Shown here: positions 1 to 9,588 of the stretch, piece after piece | How positions within the stretch are numbered: the stretch's first letter is position 1 | How the letters are laid out: every line of letters begins with the position of its first letter | From: Kineothrix sp. MB12-C1 | Lineage (GTDB): Bacteria; Bacillota; Clostridia; Lachnospirales; Lachnospiraceae | NCBI RefSeq assembly: GCF_030863805.1 | Contig: NZ_CP132957.1 | Location: 1,612,001-1,676,000 of the forward strand | Reading direction: 5' to 3' | Length of the DNA stretch: 64,000 nucleotides | Notes under the pieces: generated by a model | Database searches by the model: none | The model's input: only the letters and a program-made list of their open reading frames with translations | What the model was told of the DNA's origin: nothing | Program-made: the position numbers and the translations under genes

Positions 1-535
1 CCTCTTCTACTTCCAACAATCCTTTTAATTTCTTTCTCCCGTTGTGAAGCCTGGATTTTACAGTTCCCTGACTGCATCCCAGTACCTTGGCAATTTCTTT
101 TGCGGACAGCTCGTTGTAATAGTACATGACTATTACCGCCCGATGCTTCATATCTAATTGCCGCACCGCATCGATGATTATTTTTTCCGTTTCACTCTTT
201 ACAATTTGATCCAGAGAGGTGACTTCGTCCGTGGCCATCGCTTGCATATCGATATCTTCACCGGGAATTTCCCTGCCGCGTTTCTTAACGTGTCTATATG
301 CCGTACGATATAATATTTGAAAAAGCCAGGGCCTGAACCCTTCCTCTTTTTTCAATTCCCCGATATGCAAATAACATTTCACAAATGTTTCCTGCACAAT
401 ATCTTCGGCATCTTCCCTGTTACCGCTCACCAGATATGCCATGCGCAGCAGAATATCTTTATAAGTTTCATACAACGCGTCAAAGGCATTCTTATCTCTG
501 CACTTTAGCTGTTGTACCAATTTTATTTCTTCCAC
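1..535 (-). CDS. ECF-type RNA polymerase sigma factor (3' end outside window)
   Basis: The frame is open from a GTG at 533-535 to the window edge, giving about 178 residues. AAAGGAG lies 9-10 bases upstream of the GTG and decides the start. The first half has a sigma-70 region 2 (MAYLVSGNREDAEDIVQETF). The end has a region 4 helix-turn-helix with ELSAKEIAKVLGCSQGTVKSR. The family directs core RNA polymerase to a small stress or envelope regulon and is usually held by an anti-sigma factor encoded just downstream, which here would lie outside the window. The protein reaches GLLEVEE at base 1, so only the extreme C-terminus is missing. The target regulon cannot be told from the sequence. Confidence 0.9.
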   Translation of the reverse strand, partial: MEEIKLVQQLKCRDKNAFDALYETYKDILLRMAYLVSGNREDAEDIVQETFVKCYLHIGELKKEEGFRPWLFQILYRTAYRHVKKRGREIPGEDIDMQAMATDEVTSLDQIVKSETEKIIIDAVRQLDMKHRAVIVMYYYNELSAKEIAKVLGCSQGTVKSRLHNGRKKLKGLLEVEE

Positions 536-712
536 GGTTCCAAACTCCTTTCCCTTCCTTCCGATACGTATCTGACTATAAGAGCATCAATCTGTGCGAA
601 AGGTTCACTTTTTCCTTTTACTTGTATTAAATTTCTCTCTTTGTTATACTTTTTATAAAAACACTTAGCAATAAGGTGACAGATGACCACATAATAAAAA
701 GGGGGATCATAC

Positions 713-1486
713 ATGTTAGAAGTACCGTCTAAGGATATATCTAAGATAGCACCGCTGTTCCAAAATACTACCCATACCATTATTCTATCCTGTTTGCAAG
801 GGTATATGGGAAGAGCATGGGCCAATAACTTAGATAACCCTGTTTCTGCACAGATTATCGTCGGAGACTTTTGCTTTTTTGCAGGCATCCCTGACCGTGA
901 GCTGATACAAAATATCCATGTAGGTTCTCCCTCCGGCATTTTACTTCTTATTCCGGAAAGTCCCGGCTGGAATTCCCTTATCGAAGAAGCTTATCCCGGG
1001 AAGTTTGAGCGCTTTATGCGCTATTCCACCAAAAAGGAGCCGGAAGCATTCCACAAAGAAACACTTTCCGGCAACATTGAAAACCTTCCAAACGAATATT
1101 CACTCCATAAGATAGATAAGACAATCTATCAGCGTATTTTACAAATGGAACAGCTTCGCGACCTCTGTTCCGTATTCGATAATTATGAATCTTATGACAG
1201 AAGCGGGTTGGGTTTTGTCATTATGCATGGAGATTCCATTGTCTCAGGAGCTTCCTCTTATACCGTTTATCATAACGGAATAGAAATCGAAGTGGATACC
1301 CTTCCCGAATACCGCAGAAAAGGGCTCGCGCTGATTTCTTCCTCCCGTCTCATTTTAGAATGCCTGGAACATGGTATATATCCCAGTTGGGATGCTATGA
1401 ATGAGGAATCCATTATGCTGGCCGGGAAGCTTGGCTATCACTTCAATGAAGCTTACGTTACTTATCTTGTTATCGATAAGTCCTGA
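713..1486 (+). CDS. GNAT-family acetyltransferase (ZmaR-like)
   Basis: A 257-residue cytoplasmic protein; GGGGG lies just upstream of the ATG. The C-terminal half has a GNAT fold signature: a beta-strand with YHNGIEIEVDTLPEYRRKGLA, where RRKGLA is the acetyl-CoA pyrophosphate loop, followed by SWDAMNEESIMLAGKLGY typical of the last GNAT helix. The N-terminal half resembles the divergent domain of the zwittermicin-resistance type acetyltransferases (Pfam GNAT_acetyltran). The substrate is unknown; it could be a small-molecule amine or a self-resistance target. The gene is single, divergent from the sigma factor gene and convergent with mfd. Its TGA stop lies inside a copy of the dispersed CTGAATAGTTAC repeat. 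Confidence 0.8.
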   Translation: MLEVPSKDISKIAPLFQNTTHTIILSCLQGYMGRAWANNLDNPVSAQIIVGDFCFFAGIPDRELIQNIHVGSPSGILLLIPESPGWNSLIEEAYPGKFERFMRYSTKKEPEAFHKETLSGNIENLPNEYSLHKIDKTIYQRILQMEQLRDLCSVFDNYESYDRSGLGFVIMHGDSIVSGASSYTVYHNGIEIEVDTLPEYRRKGLALISSSRLILECLEHGIYPSWDAMNEESIMLAGKLGYHFNEAYVTYLVIDKS

Positions 1487-1494
1487 ATAGTTAC
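1482..1494. repeat. Partial copy of dispersed GTAACT-TTCAG hairpin repeat
   Basis: CCTGAATAGTTAC lies between the convergent ends of the acetyltransferase gene and mfd. It matches one arm of the full element at 33748-33787. The TGA within it is the stop codon of the acetyltransferase. Confidence 0.6.
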
Positions 1495-1505
1495 GCTATC
1501 CCTTT

Positions 1506-4500
1506 CTACTCTTCTTCGAGTAAGATTTCCTTCATGTTCAGAAGCAACTCTTCGGTAAAGGTAAGCAGGTTTTCCGCATCCCTCTCTACCATGCCGCATT
1601 TCGGATAACGGAAACAGAACGAAGCTGCTTTCGCATTGAAGGTGAGCTTCGGATATTTTTTAAGAAGTACCGGAATATTCTCCACTTTAATTTTAGCATC
1701 CGTGTTCAAGCTAAAACGGATCTCTCCGTTTTGCCCTTTCACTTCCGGCATATATAACTTATGAGCATTTACACGTACCAGGGCAATTCGAAGAAGGTTA
1801 TCCACCGACTTCGGAATCTCACCGAAGCGGTCTAACAATTCTTCCTTCATATCATCGCTTTCGCTCTTTGTATCGATGCCGGCAATTCTCTTATAAATAT
1901 CGAGCTTCTGGAATTCATTGACAATATAAGAGGGCGGTATAAATGCATCCACATCCAAATCCACTGTAGTATTAAAGTCTTCCTCTGTTTTCATTCCTTT
2001 CAGACTCTTTACCGCCTCGTTTAACATCTTGCAATACATATCATATCCCACCGCCTGCATATGACCATGCTGCTTCGCTCCGAGCAGATTACCCGCACCG
2101 CGAATCTCCAAGTCCCGCATAGCAATTTTAAAACCGCTGCCCAGCTCTGTGAATTCCTTAATAGCAGTCAAACGCTTCTCCGCAACTTCCTTCAACATCT
2201 TATCCCTCTTATACATGAGAAAAGCATATGCGGTACGATTCGATCGGCCTACACGTCCTCTTAGCTGATAGAGCTGGGAGAGCCCCAGATTATCGGAGTC
2301 ATGAATAATCATTGTATTTACATTAGAAATATCGAGGCCTGTTTCTATAATTGTGGTGGATACCAACACATCGATATCTCCACCGATAAATCCATACATA
2401 ATCTTTTCCAGTTCATGTTCCTTCATCTGTCCGTGCGCGAATGCTACGTTCGCCTCCGGCACAAGCTGTGCGATTCTGGACGCCACATCCGCAATCTGGT
2501 TCACTCTATTATAGACATAGTAAACCTGGCCATCTCGGGAAAGCTCCCGCACAATAGCCTCGCGCACCATTTCTTCATTGTATTCCAGAACATAAGTCTG
2601 AATGGGAAGACGCTCTTCCGGAGCTTCTTCGAGTACACTCATATCCCGGATACCGATCAAACTCATATGAAGGGTTCGGGGAATAGGTGTCGCCGTCAGC
2701 GTAAGCACATCCACATTATCCTTCATCTTCTTTATCTTCTCTTTATGCGCTACGCCGAATCTCTGCTCTTCATCCACAACCAAAAGACCCAAGTCCTTGA
2801 ATATAACATCGGCAGAAAGCACGCGGTGAGTGCCTATAAGAATATCCACAAGACCTTTTCTTAAGTCCTCCACGGTCTTTCTCTGCTCCGCCGATGTTCG
2901 GAACCTGGAGAGCTGGTCAATGCGCACCGGAAAGTCCTTCATGCGCTGGACAAATGTATTATAATGCTGCTGTGCTAAAATAGTGGTGGGAACTAAATAT
3001 ACCACCTGTTTTCCTTCCTGTACTGCCTTGAACGCAGCACGGATTGCTATTTCCGTCTTCCCATAACCTACGTCTCCGCAAATCAAGCGATCCATAATCT
3101 TAGCACTTTCCATATCTTTCTTCGTGGATTCAATGGCGGTAAGCTGGTCCTCCGTCTCCTCATAAGGAAACATTTCCTCGAACTCCCGCTGCCAGACCGT
3201 ATCCTTGCCGTACACAAAGCCTTCCTTTTCCTGACGGACGGCATACAGTTCCACAAGGTCTTTTGCCACCTCATTCACCGCACCTTTTACCTTGCTCTTC
3301 GTCCGGTTCCATTCCTGCGTGCCGAGCTTATTCAGCTTCGGCCTTTTGGCATCCGCTGAGGCATACTTTTGAATGACATCCAGTCCGGTTGCAAGAATGT
3401 AAAGATTGCCGCCGTCCCTGTACTCTATCTTAATATAGTCCTTGACTACCTTTTCCACCTCGACCTTTTCAATTCCTTTATAAATTCCCAAGCCGTGATT
3501 TTCATGGACAACATAATCTCCAACCTTAAGGTCATGGAATCCATTGATTTTCTGTCCTTCGTACTTTTTCCCTTTTTTCTTTTTCTTCTTCTCCGCCCCG
3601 AAAATATCACTTTCCGATATTACGACAAACTTAATAAGAGGATATTCAAAACCCTTCTGTACCCGCCCGTAAAAGGTCATAATCTCCCCCGGTTGTATCT
3701 CCCGGAATGGATCATCCCCATAAAAGCCACTTAGCTCCTCGTTTCTTAAGTCTTCTGCCAGACGTCTCGCCCTCGTTCTGGAACCGGATAATAAAAGTAC
3801 ACGATACCCACTTTTTTTGTATCGCTTTAAATCTTTTACAAGGGCTTCAAAACTATTATTATAGGAGGCAATGCTTTTCGCGCCGATATCAAATTTCTTT
3901 TCTGCTTTTATCAGCGCATTCTTCATATCGATAGCAGCCAAGGTCACCACCTTGCTTTTTCCCATTCTGGCGGCAACTTCCTCTAGTCCGAACAAAATAT
4001 CCGCCTGTCCGGGCAAGGCATACCCTCTCTCCATACGATGCATCATGCTCTCTCGAAATTCCAGCTCCACCGCCTGAGCATGTTCCTTCACACGGGCCGG
4101 CTCATCGATAAAGATGCAGCTTTTCTCCTTATCGAATAATTCCATAAAAGAAACCGTATCCGGATGAAAGTAGCGAATATAGCTTTCCAGATTCGATGCT
4201 TCTGCAAACTCGAACACTTGCTCTTTTAACTCTTTGATGGAAAATGTAATCCGGTGTGCCTCCTCCGTCTTGAATTCCTTACGGAATCTTTCGCTGCATT
4301 TTTTCGCTTCGGATTCAATTCGTTCCATTCCTGCCTTCAGCTCTTCTTCGGTAAGAAGCATCTCCGTTGCAGGATAAATACGAATCGACTGCAGCTTCTC
4401 GATAGAACGCTGGCTTAGGATATCGAAGCTTCGAATGGATTCCACCTCTTCTCCCCACAGCTCAATACGGTAAGGATTCTCTTCTGTCAAATCGAATATA

Positions 4501-5036
4501 TCTACGATACCGCCGCGAACGCTGAACTGTCCCGGCGCTTCCACCTGGTAATTCTTCTCGTAGCCCATTTCTACCAGCTTCTTAGCCAGCTCTCTTTCAT
4601 TTATCACAGCCTCACAATCCAACTTAATTACATTCTTCTCCAGAATAGCAAGGGAAATCTGAGGCGTCATAAAACTATCGAAGGTCGTTACCACCGTGAG
4701 GGGCCTCCCTTCAATGATTCTTCTAAGAGCCTTGATTCTCTCCATTACAATCTGATTGCCGTGAATATCCGCCTGATAAAAAATCAAATCCTTAGCCGGA
4801 TACATTGTGACATTCTTGTCATATAACTTATAATCCTCATATATCGCTTTCGCCCTTAAATCATTATAAGTAACGATGATTTTATACTTAAAACCATCGC
4901 TCAACCCATACGTCATATGCAGTTTCTGTGAATCCACGCATCCGATCAACGACACAGCTGCCTGCGGCTTACGAAGAAGCTTCGTAATCTCCTCGAATTC
5001 ACCCAGCTCGTATAAGGGCGCGGTAAATGTCCTCAT
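1506..5036 (-). CDS. mfd: Transcription-repair coupling factor Mfd
   Basis: At 1176 residues this is full length for Mfd, the ATP-dependent translocase that displaces stalled RNA polymerase and recruits UvrA to transcribed-strand lesions. Visible in order are a UvrB-homologous N-terminal part (about 1-350), a lysine-rich linker near 480, the CarD-like RNA polymerase interaction domain ([18 protein letters not shown], about 500), the helicase core with Walker [10 protein letters not shown] near 650, DEEQ near 754, [21 protein letters not shown] and [11 protein letters not shown], and a C-terminal TRCF domain. It follows pth on the same strand, as in other Firmicutes, but a 79-bp tandem repeat array separates the two genes. 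Confidence 0.97.
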   Translation of the reverse strand: MRTFTAPLYELGEFEEITKLLRKPQAAVSLIGCVDSQKLHMTYGLSDGFKYKIIVTYNDLRAKAIYEDYKLYDKNVTMYPAKDLIFYQADIHGNQIVMERIKALRRIIEGRPLTVVTTFDSFMTPQISLAILEKNVIKLDCEAVINERELAKKLVEMGYEKNYQVEAPGQFSVRGGIVDIFDLTEENPYRIELWGEEVESIRSFDILSQRSIEKLQSIRIYPATEMLLTEEELKAGMERIESEAKKCSERFRKEFKTEEAHRITFSIKELKEQVFEFAEASNLESYIRYFHPDTVSFMELFDKEKSCIFIDEPARVKEHAQAVELEFRESMMHRMERGYALPGQADILFGLEEVAARMGKSKVVTLAAIDMKNALIKAEKKFDIGAKSIASYNNSFEALVKDLKRYKKSGYRVLLLSGSRTRARRLAEDLRNEELSGFYGDDPFREIQPGEIMTFYGRVQKGFEYPLIKFVVISESDIFGAEKKKKKKGKKYEGQKINGFHDLKVGDYVVHENHGLGIYKGIEKVEVEKVVKDYIKIEYRDGGNLYILATGLDVIQKYASADAKRPKLNKLGTQEWNRTKSKVKGAVNEVAKDLVELYAVRQEKEGFVYGKDTVWQREFEEMFPYEETEDQLTAIESTKKDMESAKIMDRLICGDVGYGKTEIAIRAAFKAVQEGKQVVYLVPTTILAQQHYNTFVQRMKDFPVRIDQLSRFRTSAEQRKTVEDLRKGLVDILIGTHRVLSADVIFKDLGLLVVDEEQRFGVAHKEKIKKMKDNVDVLTLTATPIPRTLHMSLIGIRDMSVLEEAPEERLPIQTYVLEYNEEMVREAIVRELSRDGQVYYVYNRVNQIADVASRIAQLVPEANVAFAHGQMKEHELEKIMYGFIGGDIDVLVSTTIIETGLDISNVNTMIIHDSDNLGLSQLYQLRGRVGRSNRTAYAFLMYKRDKMLKEVAEKRLTAIKEFTELGSGFKIAMRDLEIRGAGNLLGAKQHGHMQAVGYDMYCKMLNEAVKSLKGMKTEEDFNTTVDLDVDAFIPPSYIVNEFQKLDIYKRIAGIDTKSESDDMKEELLDRFGEIPKSVDNLLRIALVRVNAHKLYMPEVKGQNGEIRFSLNTDAKIKVENIPVLLKKYPKLTFNAKAASFCFRYPKCGMVERDAENLLTFTEELLLNMKEILLEEE

Positions 5037-5096
5037 CTATATATTCCATCCTTTTTTACTTTTATTTCATATTTTTATTTACTGGCTGTCGTGGGA

Positions 5097-5122
5097 TACT
5101 GTGTACGCAAGCGTACACAGTA
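5097..5122. repeat. Perfect palindrome at edge of the tandem repeat array
   Basis: TACTGTGTACGC and GCGTACACAGTA form 12-bp arms around AA. It occupies the place of the CCGCAAGCGG palindrome found in the 79-bp units and looks like a variant end of the array. Confidence 0.7.
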
Positions 5123-5130
5123 TATTTTAT

Positions 5131-5415
5131 GCACACTCGCTTTGCTCGGCGCAGTATAATATTGTTTAAATATTATACTGCGCCCGCAAGCGGCCACAGT
5201 ATACTTTTTGCACACTCGCTTTGCTCGGCGCAGTATAATACTGCTAAAATATTATACCTTAGCCGCAAGCGGCCACGGTATGTTTTTTGCACACTCGCTT
5301 TGCTCGGCGCAGTATAATATTGTTTAAATATTATACCTTAGCCGCAAGCGGCCACGGTATGTTTTTTGCACACTCGCTTTGCTCGGCGCAGTATAATATT
5401 GTTTAAATATTATAC
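5131..5415 (+). repeat. 79-bp tandem repeat array, four copies
   Basis: The word GCACACTCGCTTTGCTCGGC begins at 5131, 5210, 5289 and 5368, an exact 79-bp period. Each unit holds two symmetric parts: a palindrome around GCAGTATAATATT and AATATTATAC, and CCGCAAGCGG. The array fills the pth-mfd gap, and the last copy runs up to the pth stop codon. The same unit is present inverted at 9247-9483 and once, degenerate, at 31801-31890. There are no spacers, so it is not a CRISPR array. Reading frames through it encode low-complexity peptides that I consider spurious. Confidence 0.95.
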
Positions 5416-5979
5416 CTTGCGGTTGAATTCATTCATGGCGGTATCCGGTCCGTCTGTCAGCATAATCTCCACTGCCTTGACCCCTTTTATAAGGGCGTCA
5501 TCGACAGCAGCTTTTTCTTCTTTATTAAAATGCCCCAGAACCCAATCTGCCAAATCATAATTCTTCGGTTTTTCACCTACTCCGATCCGCACTCTCTGAA
5601 AATTATCGTGACCCAATTGTTTGATAATGTTTTTAAGTCCGTTGTGGCCTCCTGCGCTTCCTTTTTTTCTGACACGCAGCTGCCCCGGCTCCAGGCTGAT
5701 ATCGTCCGATATAACAATAAGCTCTGTCTGTGCATCCGCTTTGTAATATTCGAGTATAGGCCGAATGCTCTCCCCGCTTAAATTCATAAACGTAACGGGC
5801 TTCACAAGAATCACTTTCTGTCCGTCTATATACCCTTTTCCTATGATCGCCCTGTGCTTCAGTTCAACTACACTAATATTATATTTATCCGCAATAGCAT
5901 CTATCACCTCAAAGCCTACATTATGCCTTGTGTTATCATATTCTTTTCCCGGGTTACCCAGGCCTGCTATAATATACAT
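5410..5979 (-). CDS. pth: Peptidyl-tRNA hydrolase
   Basis: A 189-residue cytoplasmic enzyme of usual Pth length that hydrolyses the ester bond of peptidyl-tRNAs dropped by stalled ribosomes. It has the N-terminal signature GLGNPGKEYDNTRHNVGF with catalytic His19, the substrate-binding KPVTFMNLSG, and the conserved DDISLEPGQLRVRKKGSAGG and HNGLKNI region. GAACGAGC lies just upstream of the ATG. The spoVG terminator at 6182-6215 separates it from spoVG, so it probably has its own promoter. The stop codon abuts the 79-bp repeat array. Confidence 0.97.
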   Translation of the reverse strand: MYIIAGLGNPGKEYDNTRHNVGFEVIDAIADKYNISVVELKHRAIIGKGYIDGQKVILVKPVTFMNLSGESIRPILEYYKADAQTELIVISDDISLEPGQLRVRKKGSAGGHNGLKNIIKQLGHDNFQRVRIGVGEKPKNYDLADWVLGHFNKEEKAAVDDALIKGVKAVEIMLTDGPDTAMNEFNRKV

Positions 5980-6004
5980 TGTATGCTCGTTCCTTTCAAA
6001 CTTC

Positions 6005-6017
6005 CCTGAATAGTTAC
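6005..6017. repeat. Partial copy of dispersed GTAACT-TTCAG hairpin repeat
   Basis: CCTGAATAGTTAC; on the minus strand it begins four bases after the TAG that ends the open stretch at 6021-6155. Other copies have the same placement after stop codons. Confidence 0.55.
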
Positions 6018-6020
6018 TCT

Positions 6021-6155
6021 AAATCTTCCCAATCATTTTAACCTTAAACCCTCTATTTTTCAACAAAGTCTTTCTTAATGCATGTAATAAACTATTATCT
6101 TCGGTGATGCCGAATGCTGTGATTTGATTCTGGAAGGCAATATTATGTATACGTC
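6021..6155 (-). pseudogene. Possible 3' remnant of a lost gene
   Basis: On the minus strand a frame is open for about 44 codons after a TGA and ends with TAG at 6021-6023. It has no start codon. The translation has normal protein character (for example ITEDNSLLHALRKTL and KNRGFKVKMIGKI), and a hairpin-repeat arm follows the stop, as it does for real genes in this window. I do not recognise a family. It may equally be chance coding in a leader region of pth. Confidence 0.3.
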
Positions 6156-6181
6156 AGATAAAGTTTAAAAGCCGAACTCAA

Positions 6182-6215
6182 AAAAGGGAATCATGATTAC
6201 TCATGATTCCCTTTT
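6182..6215 (-). terminator. Rho-independent terminator of the glgC-glgD-spoVG operon
   Basis: Arms AAAAGGGAATCATGA and TCATGATTCCCTTTT are perfect 15-bp complements around a 4-base loop, followed on the minus strand by a T run. It starts 10 bases after the spoVG stop. Confidence 0.9.
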
Positions 6216-6225
6216 AGATTATCTA

Positions 6226-6501
6226 TCAGATTTCTTCTTCCGGTTCCAAAAGCGCCTTTTCATAGCCTTCCAATATAATAGACTGGATACGCTCTCTCGT
6301 TTCTGAGTTAATCGGATGGGCAATATCCCTGTATTCGCCATCCGTTGCCTTTTTACTGGGCATTGCGATGAAAAGCCCTTTCTCACCTTCAATTACTTTA
6401 ATATCATGAACGACGAATTCCTCATCGAGTGTAATAGAAACAATCGCCTTCATCTTTCCTTCTTTTGTTATCTTTCTAACTCTTACGTCCGTAATATTCA
6501 T
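6226..6501 (-). CDS. spoVG: Septation/sporulation regulator SpoVG
   Basis: A 91-residue protein covering the whole SpoVG family: N-terminal ITDVRVRKI, the core [20 protein letters not shown], then [12 protein letters not shown]. SpoVG is a small nucleic-acid-binding regulator affecting septation, sporulation and other processes. The start has AGGGGGA upstream. It lies 34 bases behind glgD and ahead of a strong terminator, so it is likely co-transcribed with the glycogen genes. In Bacillus subtilis spoVG also precedes a sugar-nucleotidyltransferase gene (gcaD) and pth-mfd follow, so this region keeps part of that order. Confidence 0.96.
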   Translation of the reverse strand: MNITDVRVRKITKEGKMKAIVSITLDEEFVVHDIKVIEGEKGLFIAMPSKKATDGEYRDIAHPINSETRERIQSIILEGYEKALLEPEEEI

Positions 6502-6535
6502 ATCCTTAGTCCCCCTCTACCATCAAAGGCCTTTA

Positions 6536-7654
6536 TTATATGACATACCTGTCATTATGTTCTACCACAACCTTAATGCTATCCTCTCCTTTATGATAAG
6601 AATTGGCTCTGATAGTGTTTCTGCTTTCTACGATGCAATTTTCAATATGAGAATTATCTCCTATGTAAACATCATTTAATATAATAGAATTCTTTATGTA
6701 GCAATTATTTCCGATGTATGTCTTTTTAAAGATAACAGAATCCTCTACCGTCCCGTTAATAATGCTTCCGCTCGAAATAAGGCTGTTTCTCACATTGGCA
6801 CCCACATTATATTTTGCCGGCGGCAAATCATCTATCTTGGAATACACATCGGGATACTGTTTGAAGAAATAGTCCCTGATATCCGGCTTTAGGAAATCCA
6901 TATTGGCATTGAAATAATCCTGAACGGAAGAGATATTATTCCAATAAGATTTTATCTTATATCCATATATCCGTTTCATATTTTTATAGCGAATAAGAAT
7001 ATCCTTTACAAAATCATAGCGGTCTTCTTCCATTCCCTTCTCAATCATCTCAATGAGCTGGCGTCTTCTGATAACGTAGATACCGCAGGAAACAGTATTG
7101 GATCTTGCTACGATCGGCTTCTCTTCAAAGTCTTCAATCCGGCTTTCTTCGTTCATCTTAATCACGCCGTATCTGCTCGAATCCATATCCGCCGGCATGT
7201 CCTTACATACCACGGTTATATCCGCCTTTTTCTCGATGTGATATTCTAATAACTTGTTATAGTCCATCTTATAGATACAATCGCCGGATACAATCACCAC
7301 ATATGGCTCATGGCTGCTTTTTAAAAAGCTTAAATTCTGCGCAATGGCATCCGCCGTTCCTCTATACCAGAAGTTGCTCTCTGCAGTAACTGCCGGTGTG
7401 AATACAAATAATCCTCCCTGCTTACGTCCGAAATCCCACCATTTGGAAGAACTTAAGTGTTCGTTCAAGCTTCTTGCATTATATTGCGTAAATACCGCAA
7501 CTTTTTGAATATGTGAATTGGACATATTGCTCAATGCAAAGTCAATGCTGCGATAACTTCCTGCAATGGGCATCGCACATATAGCACGCTTCTGTGAAAG
7601 TTCTTTCATCCTATGATTGTTGCCGCCTGCTAAAATAATACCGATTGCTCTCAA
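6536..7654 (-). CDS. glgD: ADP-glucose pyrophosphorylase regulatory subunit GlgD
   Basis: A 372-residue nucleotidyltransferase-family protein paired with GlgC. The N-terminus has a degenerate NTP-binding loop ([23 protein letters not shown]) in place of the GGxGxRL loop of active enzymes. The C-terminal third is a left-handed beta-helix of hexapeptides such as [20 protein letters not shown]. In Firmicutes GlgD is the non-catalytic partner that raises GlgC activity in a GlgC/GlgD heterotetramer for glycogen synthesis. Its start overlaps the glgC stop by four bases, implying translational coupling. Confidence 0.95.
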   Translation of the reverse strand: MRAIGIILAGGNNHRMKELSQKRAICAMPIAGSYRSIDFALSNMSNSHIQKVAVFTQYNARSLNEHLSSSKWWDFGRKQGGLFVFTPAVTAESNFWYRGTADAIAQNLSFLKSSHEPYVVIVSGDCIYKMDYNKLLEYHIEKKADITVVCKDMPADMDSSRYGVIKMNEESRIEDFEEKPIVARSNTVSCGIYVIRRRQLIEMIEKGMEEDRYDFVKDILIRYKNMKRIYGYKIKSYWNNISSVQDYFNANMDFLKPDIRDYFFKQYPDVYSKIDDLPPAKYNVGANVRNSLISSGSIINGTVEDSVIFKKTYIGNNCYIKNSIILNDVYIGDNSHIENCIVESRNTIRANSYHKGEDSIKVVVEHNDRYVI

Positions 7655-8925
7655 TATTTTTCACCCACCTTTATTAATGTTCTTCCACTGGAAAGACTGG
7701 CATCTTCGTAGTCTTCCGGTGTTGTAACGCCAAAGATCACTGCATTCTTTCCAACTGTAATGCCTTCAGGAATTACGCTCTTTTCTCCCACGGTAACCAT
7801 TCCTTCATTATAAATGTGAGGATCAGTCTCATTAGGAGCCTCTTCACCGATTCCGAGCCTTACACGATCTTTAATCTCTACATACTCAGCAATAATTGCC
7901 TTGTTAAGTTCACAATCTTTGCCGATATGAGCCTCATTCATAATAATCGAATCTCTTACTATGCTGCCTTCCTCTATCGTAACACCACATCCTATAACGG
8001 AATTATATACCTCTCCGCGTATATCGGAACCTTCCCCTACGATGCTCTTCTCTATCACACTATTGGAAGAAATATACTGAGGAGGTAAAATCGTACTCCT
8101 CGTATAAATTTTCCAATATTCCTCGTACAAATTGAACTCGGGAACAATATTAATAAGTTCCATATTAGCTTCCCAGTAAGAGCTAAGCGTTCCTACATCC
8201 TTCCAATAACCATTGAATTCATATGCAAAAAGAGGTGCCCCTTGCTCATGGCAATAAGGAATGATATGCTTTCCGAAATCCAGCGCCGGCTGTTCGGAAT
8301 TCACAATCAATGCATTCTTCAACGTCTTCCAATTAAATATATAAATTCCCATAGAAGCCAGATTACTTCTCGGATGTTCAGGTTTCTCCTCGAAATCTGT
8401 TATCTGTCTCTGCTCATCGGTAATCATAATACCAAACCGTTTCGCTTCTTCCATAGGTACCGGCATAACGGCAATCGTCACTTCCGCACCGTTCTCCTTA
8501 TGGAAATCCAGCATTACTTCATAGTCCATTTTATAGATATGATCGCCGGAAAGAATCAGCACATATTCAGGATTGAAAGTATCTATGTAGTCAATATTCT
8601 GATAAATAGCATTGGCAGTACCTGTATACCATTCGCTATTCTCACTCTTTTCATAGGGAGGGAGAACAGTAACACCGCCAATATTCCTATCCAGATCCCA
8701 CGGAATCCCGATTCCTATATGTGTATTCAGCCTTAAAGGCTGGTACTGTGTCAATACACCCACAGTATCTACTCCTGAATTAATGCAGTTACTAAGGGGA
8801 AAATCGATAATTCTATATTTTCCTCCGAATGCTACTGCCGGTTTCGCCACCTTCGATGTCAGAACACCCAGTCGACTTCCCTGGCCTCCGGCTAACAACA
8901 TGGCAATCATCTCTTTTTTAATCAT
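7651..8925 (-). CDS. glgC: Glucose-1-phosphate adenylyltransferase GlgC
   Basis: A 424-residue catalytic subunit that makes ADP-glucose from glucose-1-phosphate and ATP, the committed step of glycogen synthesis. It has the intact loop [20 protein letters not shown], then [15 protein letters not shown], the metal-site region [11 protein letters not shown] and FEEKP, and a C-terminal left-handed beta-helix. AGAGGTGATAGC precedes the ATG. It is the first gene of the glgC-glgD-spoVG unit behind a promoter at 8991-9019. No glycogen synthase or branching enzyme gene is nearby. Confidence 0.97.
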   Translation of the reverse strand: MIKKEMIAMLLAGGQGSRLGVLTSKVAKPAVAFGGKYRIIDFPLSNCINSGVDTVGVLTQYQPLRLNTHIGIGIPWDLDRNIGGVTVLPPYEKSENSEWYTGTANAIYQNIDYIDTFNPEYVLILSGDHIYKMDYEVMLDFHKENGAEVTIAVMPVPMEEAKRFGIMITDEQRQITDFEEKPEHPRSNLASMGIYIFNWKTLKNALIVNSEQPALDFGKHIIPYCHEQGAPLFAYEFNGYWKDVGTLSSYWEANMELINIVPEFNLYEEYWKIYTRSTILPPQYISSNSVIEKSIVGEGSDIRGEVYNSVIGCGVTIEEGSIVRDSIIMNEAHIGKDCELNKAIIAEYVEIKDRVRLGIGEEAPNETDPHIYNEGMVTVGEKSVIPEGITVGKNAVIFGVTTPEDYEDASLSSGRTLIKVGEKY

Positions 8926-8990
8926 GCTATCACCTCTTACTTAGTCTTACCTAGTAGCTTCACTATGAAAGTTACTATATTATGTGTTAT

Positions 8991-9019
8991 ATTATACCAT
9001 ATTGTACTATAAAAGTGAA
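8991..9019 (-). promoter_or_regulatory. Candidate sigma-A promoter of glgC
   Basis: On the minus strand TTCACT (-35) and TATAAT (-10) are separated by 17 bases, about 65 bases upstream of the glgC ATG. The region from here to 9230 is AT-rich with no gene visible. Confidence 0.6.
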
Positions 9020-9246
9020 TAATTTTTACAAAATACTTTTCCTTTTTCTTCATTTTTTATGTAAACTTTTAACAATATTTTTATTTCTGGATAAATTTAT
9101 TTGTATATTTTTTATATCTTTTTTTGTTTTTCTCCTTTTTAGCCGGTGCTTTCTTGGTGATTTTTGTACTATCAGGTAATTTCCCTCCTTCTCCTGTGAC
9201 CTCCGTCTGAAATTGCTATTGGTTTTTTCCCGCTATATGAGTATAA

Positions 9247-9483
9247 TATATTAACAGTATTATACTGCGCCGAGCAAAGCGAGTGTGCAAAAAGCATACT
9301 GTGGCCGCTTGCGGGCAAAGTATAATATTTTAGCAGTATTATACTGCGCCGAGCAAAGCGAGTGTGCAAAAAGCATACTGTGGCCGCTTGCGGGCAAAGT
9401 ATAATATTTTAGCAGTATTATACTGCGCCGAGCAAAGCGAGTGTGCAAAAAGCATACTGTGACCGCTTGCGGGCAAAGTATAA
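9247..9483 (-). repeat. 79-bp tandem repeat array, three copies, inverted relative to 5131-5415
   Basis: GCGAGTGTGC starts at 9279, 9358 and 9437, again an exact 79-bp period, on the opposite strand to the first array. The units are nearly identical to each other (GCGGGCAAAG after the CCGCTTGCGG palindrome) and differ slightly from those of the first array, suggesting local duplication or homogenisation. The array fills the divergent glgC-murC gap close to the murC start. Confidence 0.95.
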
Positions 9484-9588
9484 TATAGTATCATACCGTC
9501 TGGAAAAGAGCCTGATTGTGGTTTCGATCCTTTGCACGCACTTTGCCCGGACGGCATAATAATAGCAGAAAGAACAGGAAGTGCGGTT

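Noticed and set aside
523-939. 138-codon minus-strand frame
   Set aside because: It is antisense to the acetyltransferase start and overlaps the sigma factor start, with no coding character.
5027-5317. Reading frames within the 79-bp repeats giving peptides with TRFARRS and SLCSAQYN motifs
   Set aside because: They are produced by the repeats themselves, change frame with each 79-base unit, and lack ribosome binding sites.
5131-5415. Promoter in each 79-bp unit (TTGCAC ... TATAAT)
   Set aside because: The spacer is 20 bases, outside the usual 16-18, and the TATAAT belongs to a palindrome present on both strands.
9247-9483. CRISPR array
   Set aside because: The whole 79-bp unit repeats, there are no unique spacers and no cas genes.
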